Source: UBA5336 sp964412785 (GTDB lineage Bacteria > Pseudomonadota > Alphaproteobacteria > Caulobacterales > Hyphomonadaceae). Taken from it: a DNA stretch of 64,000 bases. Under the pieces are notes generated by a model. It searched no databases. It was not told the DNA's origin and saw only the letters and a program-made list of their open reading frames with translations. Location of the stretch: positions 1-64,000 of the forward strand of contig CAYPQD010000007.1 of assembly GCA_964412785.1 (NCBI GenBank), in the 5' to 3' direction. The position numbers were made by a program, and so were the translations under genes. This document shows positions 58,091 through 64,000 of this stretch, piece after piece. The number at the start of each line of letters is the position of its first letter. Position 1 is the stretch's first letter.

Positions 58091-58490
58091 GGGCGCCGAC
58101 ACAGGCAAGGAGGGTCGATCGGATGCGGCGGCTTTGCGGGCCCTCGGCATGGATCCGCCCGGCATCGGCGCGAATGGCATCGGCGTCATGGGTGCTCACA
58201 AGGTCCGGGTCGCGGACGGTCAGGCCGGCGAGCCCATGGGCCTCGAACAACGCCTCGCAGGCCTGCACCTGCTCCAGCCGCGCCCTCACTGACGCCATTT
58301 GCTCCATTCGTTCCGGCTGCAGGAGCTGCTGCGCAAACGCCTCCATGCCAGCCCGGTCCAAAGGCCTGACGCGCTCGGCTCCCCGGTGCCATAAGATACC
58401 GGCCAGCCCCGCAGCGGCGGCGCCGAGCGCCAGGGTCCAGAACCAATGACGAGACAGGGCAAGGCTCCCGGGAACACTCGGAGATGGCAA
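58083..58490 (-). CDS. Hypothetical single-TM protein following infB
   Basis: Not recognised. 135 residues from a TTG start two bases after the infB stop. A hydrophobic segment (WFWTLALGAAAAGLAGILW, about 16-34) makes it a membrane-anchored or exported protein. The rest is helical and contains two Cys (about 78 and 131) that could pair. The tight spacing on both sides supports translation as part of the operon; the TTG start is the weak point. Confidence 0.6.
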   Translation of the reverse strand: MPSPSVPGSLALSRHWFWTLALGAAAAGLAGILWHRGAERVRPLDRAGMEAFAQQLLQPERMEQMASVRARLEQVQACEALFEAHGLAGLTVRDPDLVSTHDADAIRADAGRIHAEGPQSRRIRSTLLACVGAHG

Positions 58491-58492
58491 GG

Positions 58493-61039
58493 CTAGTCCA
58501 GCCGCCTTTCGATTTCCTCAACCTCGAAGCACTCGATGCGGTCGCCGGCGCGGATGTCCTCGTATTTCTCGAAGGCCATGCCGCATTCCATGCCGGACGT
58601 CACTTCCGCAACCTCGTCCTTGAAGCGCTTGAGGGTTTTCAGGTTACCCTCGTGAATGACGACGTCGTCGCGCAGCAGGCGCACGCCGCAGCCACGCTTG
58701 ACCACACCTTCGGTGACCCGGCAGCCGGCAACCTTGCCGACCTTGGTGATGTTGAAGACCTCGAGGATTTCCGCATAGCCGATGAAGGTCTCGCGCTTCT
58801 CCGGCGCAAGCATGCCCGACAGCGTGTCCTTCACGTCATCGAGCAGGTTGTAGATCACCGAGTAATAGCGGATCTCCACCCCCTCGCGCTCGGCGAGGTC
58901 GCGCGCCTGCTTGTTGGCCCGGACGTTGAACGCGAAGATCGGCGCACCTGACGCCTGCGCAAGCAGCACGTCGCTTTCCGAGATCCCGCCGACGGCGCCA
59001 TGAATGACGCTGGCGCGCACTTCCTCTGTGGAGATCTTTTCCAGCGACTGGCTGATCGCCTCGACCGAACCCTGCACATCGCCCTTGACCACGATCGGCA
59101 GCTCGCGCGTCTCCGCCGAGCCATCCTTCAGCTTGCTGAGCAGCTGGTCGAGGGAAGCGCGGGCCGCAACGCTCGCCTTGCCGGCAACCTGGCGTTTCTG
59201 ACGGACGCGGTACTCGGTGATCTCGCGGGCCCGGGCCTCGCTGTCGACCACGTTGAACGGCTCGCCCGGATCGGGCGCCCCGCCAAGGCCGAGCACTTCC
59301 ACAGGGACCGCCGGACCCGCCGTCTCGAGCTGCTGGCCCCGTTCATTGACGAGAGCGCGCACCTTGCCCCACTGGGTGCCCGCCACCACGATATCGCCGC
59401 GCTTCAGGGTTCCGCGCTTGACGAGGACCGTTGCCACCGGGCCGCGGCCGCGGTCGAGCTGGCTCTCCACGACAAGGCCATCGGCAACCCGATCCGGGTT
59501 GGCCTTAAGCTCCAGGACGTCGGCCTGCAGGGTGATCGCCTCTGTCAGCTCCTCAAGACCTGTCCGCTTGAGCGCCGAGACCGGCAGCGCCTGGACCTCG
59601 CCGCCCATGGCTTCCACCTGGATGTCATGCTGCAGCAGCTCGGTCAGCACCTTGTCCGGCTTGGCATCGGGCTTGTCGATCTTGTTGACGGCAACGATGA
59701 TCGGCACGCGCGCAGCCTTGGCGTGGCTGATCGCCTCGACGGTCTGCGGCATCACCCCGTCATCGGCGGCCACCACCAGGATGACGATGTCGGTAACGTT
59801 GGCACCGCGCGCCCGCATGGCCGAGAATGCCGCGTGGCCCGGCGTATCGAGGAAGGTGATCTTCTCGCCGGAGCCCAGCTGCACCTGGTAGGCGCCGATA
59901 TGCTGGGTGATCCCGCCGGCTTCGCCGGACACCACATCGCTCGCACGCAGGGCGTCGAGCAGGGAGGTCTTGCCGTGGTCGACATGCCCCATCACGGTCA
60001 CGACCGGCGGACGCGGCTTCAGGTCCTGCGGCGCGTCCTCCTCACCCTCGAGGCCGATTTCGACGTCGGACTCCGCGACACGCTTGACCGTGTGTCCGAA
60101 TTCCTCGGCGATCAGTTCGGCAGTATCGGCATCAATGATGTCGTTGCCGCGCAGCAGCTCGCCCTGCTGCATCATGAACTTGATAACGTCGGCGACGCGC
60201 TCGTTCATTCGTTGGGCAAAATCCTGGAGCGTGATCGTCTCAGGCAGTCTGACATCCCGCGAGACCTTGTCACGATTGTCGCCGCCGCTTCCGGTACGGC
60301 GCTCGCGCTCGCGCTCCCGCGCGCGGCGCACCGAGGCCAGCGAACGCTGGCGGTCGCCATCATCACCCAGCGCCGATGCAATGGTCAGCTTGCCGCGCCG
60401 GCGTTCGTTCGACCGCTGGCGCGCGGGAGCGACGCGCTCGCGCTCGTCCCGTTCCGCGCCGGTGCGGCGGCTTTTCACACGGCCTCCGGCCGCTTCCAGT
60501 TCGGCGGGGTCGGCCGGGGCGGCCTCGTCGGGCTTGGCGACAGGCTTCGCCCGGGCCGCCGGCTTGGGATCGGCCTTGGCCTTGACCTTGGCAGCCTCCT
60601 CCTCGGCCTTGCGGCGCACCTCCTCGGCCTTGCGGCGCGCCTCGGCCTCCTCGCGTTCCTTTTCTTCCAGGGCGCGCTTTTCCTGCTCGCCGCGCAGGCG
60701 GGCATGGGCCTGCGCGTCGGCCTTCTGTTCCGCCTCGCGCTTGGCTTCCTGTTCCCGGCGTTTCAGCAGCGCCGCATGGCGGGCCCGAAGCTCAGCCTCG
60801 GTAATGCCGAGCTTGCGGGCGGCTTCGGCGATCTTGGAGACGGGCTTGGCCTGTGCGCCGTTCTGGCCGCCGGAGCGTGCCCCGCCCTGCGCCCCGGCCG
60901 GCGCGCTGACGACGCGCTTCTTTTTCTTCTCGACCACGACCTGCTTTGAACGGCCATGGCTGAAGCTCTGCTTCACCGTGCCCGAACCGCGCGCCGGTCC
61001 CGTCGATTTGCGTCCGCCTCTGTCTTTCGTCTCGCTCAT
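58493..61039 (-). CDS. infB: Translation initiation factor IF-2
   Basis: GTPase that places initiator tRNA on the ribosome, 848 residues. The N-terminal 300 residues are a long Arg/Lys/Ala/Glu-rich coiled region with the IF2 N-terminal fold (VSKIAEAARKLGITEAELRARH). The G domain (from about 345) shows GHVDHGKTSLLDALR, DTPGHAAF and NKIDKPDA. IF2 domains II-IV follow, with VKGDVQGSVEAI and VIHGAVGGISESDVLLAQASGA. ATG 61039 gives MSETKDRGG; the 12 residues upstream in frame are not conserved. The order ylxR-infB is standard. Confidence 0.97.
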   Translation of the reverse strand: MSETKDRGGRKSTGPARGSGTVKQSFSHGRSKQVVVEKKKKRVVSAPAGAQGGARSGGQNGAQAKPVSKIAEAARKLGITEAELRARHAALLKRREQEAKREAEQKADAQAHARLRGEQEKRALEEKEREEAEARRKAEEVRRKAEEEAAKVKAKADPKPAARAKPVAKPDEAAPADPAELEAAGGRVKSRRTGAERDERERVAPARQRSNERRRGKLTIASALGDDGDRQRSLASVRRARERERERRTGSGGDNRDKVSRDVRLPETITLQDFAQRMNERVADVIKFMMQQGELLRGNDIIDADTAELIAEEFGHTVKRVAESDVEIGLEGEEDAPQDLKPRPPVVTVMGHVDHGKTSLLDALRASDVVSGEAGGITQHIGAYQVQLGSGEKITFLDTPGHAAFSAMRARGANVTDIVILVVAADDGVMPQTVEAISHAKAARVPIIVAVNKIDKPDAKPDKVLTELLQHDIQVEAMGGEVQALPVSALKRTGLEELTEAITLQADVLELKANPDRVADGLVVESQLDRGRGPVATVLVKRGTLKRGDIVVAGTQWGKVRALVNERGQQLETAGPAVPVEVLGLGGAPDPGEPFNVVDSEARAREITEYRVRQKRQVAGKASVAARASLDQLLSKLKDGSAETRELPIVVKGDVQGSVEAISQSLEKISTEEVRASVIHGAVGGISESDVLLAQASGAPIFAFNVRANKQARDLAEREGVEIRYYSVIYNLLDDVKDTLSGMLAPEKRETFIGYAEILEVFNITKVGKVAGCRVTEGVVKRGCGVRLLRDDVVIHEGNLKTLKRFKDEVAEVTSGMECGMAFEKYEDIRAGDRIECFEVEEIERRLD

Positions 61040-61091
61040 GCGTTTCCAATACCAAACTTGTTCCGGCCGGCCCATCCTGACCGCGTCCGTG

Positions 61092-61757
61092 CTAGCGATC
61101 CCGTCCTGAGAACCAGTGATCCTCTGGGGCTGGCCTGAAACCGATCAATCGCCGGTAGGCGACTGCCCAAGCCTCGGCAAACGAGCCGACCTCAAGCAGC
61201 CCGTGTACCACAGAGGCACGGCCAAAGGCCATGCCCAATTCAGCGGCAGACAGGGCGCCTGAGACCCCTGATTCTCCATATAGCGCCCTCGCCAGCGAAT
61301 ACACCTTGTTGCGGCCATCCTCGCCGCCATCACTGGCTTCGAGAAGCCAGCCGGGCCGCCCCCTGCGCAGGGATGCGCGCACCTGGTCAAAGCCGAGCAC
61401 CACCGAGCCGGCCTTCTTCGCCATGCCCAGCACGCCCTGGCAGCGCGCCAGAAGCAGCGCCTCGACCCGGTCGGCAAGGCCGTCCGGGACACTCACCCGG
61501 CACTTCAGGCCGCGGGCAAATGCCTGCGTCCGCACCGCCCGCTCCAGCGTCTCCCGTGCAGCACCGACCCAGACGCCGCGGCCCGGCAGGCGCGCGGCGA
61601 TGTCAGGCACGACAATGCCATCGGGATCGGCGACAAAGCGGATCATCTCCGCCTGCGGCCGGCGCTCACGGCTCACCGCACACTGGCGGACCGGGCCGGT
61701 GGCCCGCCCGCTCAGGGCGTCGGCTGGACCGGCTGGCTCATTGGCGCGGCGCGGCAT
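61092..61757 (-). CDS. ylxR: YlxR-family RNA-binding protein with C-terminal L7Ae-like domain
   Basis: 221 residues. The N-terminal YlxR (DUF448) fold (about 25-95) contains RQCAVSRERRPQAEMIRFVADPDG and LPGRGVWV. The second half (about 110-195: CQGVLGMAKKAGSVVLGFDQV) is the L7Ae/YbxF-like extension usual in alphaproteobacteria. ATG 61757 lies 20 bases inside the 3' end of nusA, so translation is coupled. RNA binding is known for the family; the precise target is not. Confidence 0.92.
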   Translation of the reverse strand: MPRRANEPAGPADALSGRATGPVRQCAVSRERRPQAEMIRFVADPDGIVVPDIAARLPGRGVWVGAARETLERAVRTQAFARGLKCRVSVPDGLADRVEALLLARCQGVLGMAKKAGSVVLGFDQVRASLRRGRPGWLLEASDGGEDGRNKVYSLARALYGESGVSGALSAAELGMAFGRASVVHGLLEVGSFAEAWAVAYRRLIGFRPAPEDHWFSGRDR

Positions 61758-63552
61758 CGTCGCCGCCCTCCTCATCAAGATCGAGTTCCGCGGCGAGCGC
61801 CTCGAGGTCGAGCTCCGCCTCATCGTCGCCATTGCCGGAACCGACCGCCTCGCTGTCGCCATCCTCCTCCGCGACGCCTCCGCTGCCGAGTTCCCCGAGT
61901 GCCAGCAGCGCCTTTTCCTCCTCGGTCAGGTCCATTTCCTCGCTGAGCTGTTCGGCGGCCTGCTGCGCCTCCAGCTCGGCGAGCGCTTCCGGCTCGACCC
62001 AGCCGGCCTCGACGCGGGCTTTCATGATGAAAAGCTGGGCGTCATCCTTGCGCATCTCGCCCTTTTTGAGGATGCCATCCTGGAACACCGGCTTGCCGTC
62101 CGGACCGGGCTCGCGCCAGCCGGTGATGTCGTCCGGCACAAGGCCGGCCACGTCATCGACCGTCTTGATCCCGTTCTCGCCGAACTTCACCGCAAAGGCC
62201 GGCGTCATGCTGTCCAGCGCCATCACCGCATCCTCGACGCCGAGCTCCCGGCGGCGGGCATCCTGCTCCTCGGCGAGGCGCTCCAGGAATTCGCGGGCGC
62301 GCGCCTGGATTTCGGCGGCGACATCCTCGTCAAAGCCCTCGATCGCCAGGAAGTCATCGGGTGCGACATAGGCGATTTCCTCGACCGTCTCGAACCCTTC
62401 CGACGCCAGCAGCTGCGCCAGTGTCTCATCGGCATCGACGGCCTGCATGAAAAGCTCGGTCCGGGCCTGGAATTCCTTCTGGTAGCGCTCTGAGTCCGCC
62501 GTCTCGGTGATCAGGTCGATCTGCCAGCCGGTGAGCTGCGAGGCGAGGCGGACGTTCTGCCCACGGCGGCCGATCGCCAGCGGGAACTGGTCGTCGGCAA
62601 CCACCACTTCGACGCGCTTCTCATCCTCGTCCAGCACCACCTTGGAGACTTCCGCCGGCTGCAGGGCGTTGACGATGAAGGTCGCCTCGTCATGACTCCA
62701 GGGAATGATATCGATCTTCTCGCCGGACAATTCACCGACAACGGCCTGCACCCTGGCGCCACGCATACCGACACATGCGCCGACCGGGTCGATCGAGCTG
62801 TCATTGGATACCACGCCGATCTTTGCACGCGAGCCCGGGTCGCGCGCGCAGGCCCGGATTTCGATCACGCCCTCATACACCTCCGGCACCTCCTGCGCAA
62901 ACAGGCGCACCATGAAGTCCGGATGCGCCCGCGAGAGGAAAATCTGCGGCCCCTTCACCTCCCGGCTGACCTTGTAGAGATAGGTGCGGACGCGGTCGTT
63001 CGGCTGGAAGTTCTCCCTCGGGATCGCGTCGGTGCGGCGGATGATGGCTTCTGCCCGGCCGAGATCGACGACCACATTGCCATACTCGACCCGCTTGACG
63101 ATGCCGTTGATGATCTCGCCGACCCGGTCCTTGAATTCCTCGTACTGGCGTTCGCGTTCGGCCTCGCGCACGCGCTGCATGATCACCTGCTTGGCGGTCT
63201 GCGCCGCAACCCGGCCGAAATCGAAGGGGGGCAGTTCCTCCGTGATCTCGTCGCCCGGCTCCAGCCCGGGATCGATCTTCTTCGCGTCACTAAGCCGGAT
63301 CTCCGCACCCTCGTCCTCGAACGCGTCGTCCGTGACCACGGTCTGCACCCGCCACAGCGACTGTTCGCCGGTGTCGACATCGATCCGCGCGCGAATGACA
63401 TGCTCCTGACCATAGCGGGCCTTGGCGGCCTTCTCGATCGCCTCCTGCATCGCCTCGATGACGATCGTGCGATCGATCGACTTCTCCTCGGCGACGGCCT
63501 TGGCAATCTGCAGGATTTCGAGCCGGTTGGCCGATACCCCTACTGTACTCAT
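61738..63552 (-). CDS. nusA: Transcription termination/antitermination factor NusA
   Basis: RNA-polymerase-binding factor controlling pausing, termination and rRNA antitermination; 604 residues. The N-terminal polymerase-binding domain (1-130) is followed by S1 (GEIINGIVKRVEYGNVVVDLG), two KH domains (DPVGACVGMRGARVQAV and FPLAIGRRGQNVRLASQL) and two acidic repeat-like C-terminal domains. About 60 very acidic residues end the protein (EEDGDSEAVGSGNGDDEAELD). It overlaps the rimP stop by four bases. Confidence 0.97.
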   Translation of the reverse strand: MSTVGVSANRLEILQIAKAVAEEKSIDRTIVIEAMQEAIEKAAKARYGQEHVIRARIDVDTGEQSLWRVQTVVTDDAFEDEGAEIRLSDAKKIDPGLEPGDEITEELPPFDFGRVAAQTAKQVIMQRVREAERERQYEEFKDRVGEIINGIVKRVEYGNVVVDLGRAEAIIRRTDAIPRENFQPNDRVRTYLYKVSREVKGPQIFLSRAHPDFMVRLFAQEVPEVYEGVIEIRACARDPGSRAKIGVVSNDSSIDPVGACVGMRGARVQAVVGELSGEKIDIIPWSHDEATFIVNALQPAEVSKVVLDEDEKRVEVVVADDQFPLAIGRRGQNVRLASQLTGWQIDLITETADSERYQKEFQARTELFMQAVDADETLAQLLASEGFETVEEIAYVAPDDFLAIEGFDEDVAAEIQARAREFLERLAEEQDARRRELGVEDAVMALDSMTPAFAVKFGENGIKTVDDVAGLVPDDITGWREPGPDGKPVFQDGILKKGEMRKDDAQLFIMKARVEAGWVEPEALAELEAQQAAEQLSEEMDLTEEEKALLALGELGSGGVAEEDGDSEAVGSGNGDDEAELDLEALAAELDLDEEGGDDAAPRQ

Positions 63553-64000
63553 CGATGTTCTCCGTGATCGTCGGTTTCGTCTGTCATGTCGGTATCATCG
63601 ACGTCGAGGTCGTCGAGGTCGTCGACATCGAATCCCTCAAGCGCCGTCTCGCCCGGCTGCGGCGGCAGGCCACCGGCGGACCGTGCGGCCTCGATCAGCT
63701 GGTCGGTCAGGATCAGCGAGGCCTTGCTGAGCTCGTCGAGGGTGCAGACCAGTTCGCTCTCATCGTCGAGCCGCAGCCGGATAACGCCGCCATCCTCGCC
63801 GGTGATGACCCCCTGGAAGCGGCGGCGCCCGTCCAGCGGGCGGACCAGTTCCAGTTTCGCCGCATGGCCGGCCCAGCGCGCAAAATCGCCGGGCCGGGTC
63901 AGCGGCCGGTCGATTCCCGGTGTGGAGACCTCCAGCGTGAAGGCGTCGGAAATCGGGTCCTCGGCATCAAGCACGGTCGAGAACGCCCGGCTGAACGCCT
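63549..64000 (-). CDS. rimP: Ribosome maturation factor RimP (5' end outside window)
   Basis: The gene continues beyond the end of the window, so its N-terminus is missing; about 150 residues are visible. LEVSTPGIDRPLTRPGDF is the RimP hallmark, followed by the SH3-like C-terminal domain (GVITGEDGGVIRLRLDD). The C-terminus is a strongly acidic Asp-rich tail (DVDDLDDLDVDDTD). RimP assists 30S assembly; it is the first gene of the nusA-infB operon, as in most bacteria. Confidence 0.95.
   Translation of the reverse strand, partial: AFSRAFSTVLDAEDPISDAFTLEVSTPGIDRPLTRPGDFARWAGHAAKLELVRPLDGRRRFQGVITGEDGGVIRLRLDDESELVCTLDELSKASLILTDQLIEAARSAGGLPPQPGETALEGFDVDDLDDLDVDDTDMTDETDDHGEHR

Noticed and set aside
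59000..61109. Plus-strand open frames of 400-650 codons opposite infB
   Set aside because: infB on the other strand has all GTPase motifs. The frames are antisense artefacts of high GC.

Overview
The window is GC-rich (about two thirds G+C by eye) chromosomal DNA of an alphaproteobacterium, most likely from the Caulobacterales/Maricaulales/Hyphomonadaceae side. Reasons: the gene strings mutM-ubiE-ubiB-coaBC, ubiH/amt-ftsK-lolA-xth, SUV3-like helicase-S4-fdxA-carD-rpoH, and rimP-nusA-ylxR-infB-rbfA; an UrcA-like protein; two RpoH-type sigma factors. No tRNA, rRNA, CRISPR array, insertion sequence or prophage was seen, and no gene-free stretch exceeds about 280 bases.

Layout. 0-7.2 kb: AGCS amino-acid symporter, the ubiquinone genes ubiB and ubiE, then divergently mutM, an UrcA-like secreted protein and coaBC. 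7.4-18 kb: a large secreted choice-of-anchor L/DUF11/GEVED protein, then xth, lolA, ftsK and amt on the minus strand and a UbiH-family hydroxylase on the plus strand. 18.2-28.1 kb: one giant minus-strand gene for an RTX/PA14 surface protein of about 3,315 residues. Most of it is two copies of a 4,832-bp unit with no difference found, only 10 bp apart. 28.3-33.2 kb: dut, two tiny PspB-like membrane proteins, a Zrg-like metal ABC operon (His-rich DUF2796 protein, ATPase, permease) and a divergent ZIP transporter. 33.2-39.8 kb: a minus-strand row of rpoH paralogue, carD, fdxA, TerB-like, S4 protein, SUV3-like helicase and DUF3108 protein. 40-44.5 kb: rpmB, Nudix hydrolase, Bcr/CflA-type MFS, GST-like protein and a second rpoH on the plus strand. 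44.7-51.1 kb: glycosyltransferase, galE, alpha/beta hydrolase, a frameshifted DUF3617 gene, thioesterase, CPBP protease-like protein and a second ABC1 kinase. 51.3-55.5 kb: a sigma-54 response regulator, an XRE/DUF2975 pair, rdgB-hemW. 55.6-64 kb: xerC, then the translation/transcription operon rimP(partial)-nusA-ylxR-infB-(two unknowns)-rbfA, all on the minus strand.

How it fits together. Most of the window is housekeeping: quinone synthesis, coenzyme A and nucleotide-pool hygiene (coaBC, dut, rdgB, Nudix), DNA repair (mutM, xth), chromosome segregation (ftsK, xerC), translation initiation/ribosome maturation, and stress sigma factors. The unusual part is 7-28 kb. coaBC and dut, commonly adjacent, are 21 kb apart, and two very large surface-protein genes sit at the edges of the intervening block. 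A short intergenic repeat family (four copies found) also occurs at both edges of that block. The most striking features are the perfect 4.8-kb in-frame duplication inside the RTX gene and a recurring two-part protein module in it, one copy of which is split by the RTX beta-roll.
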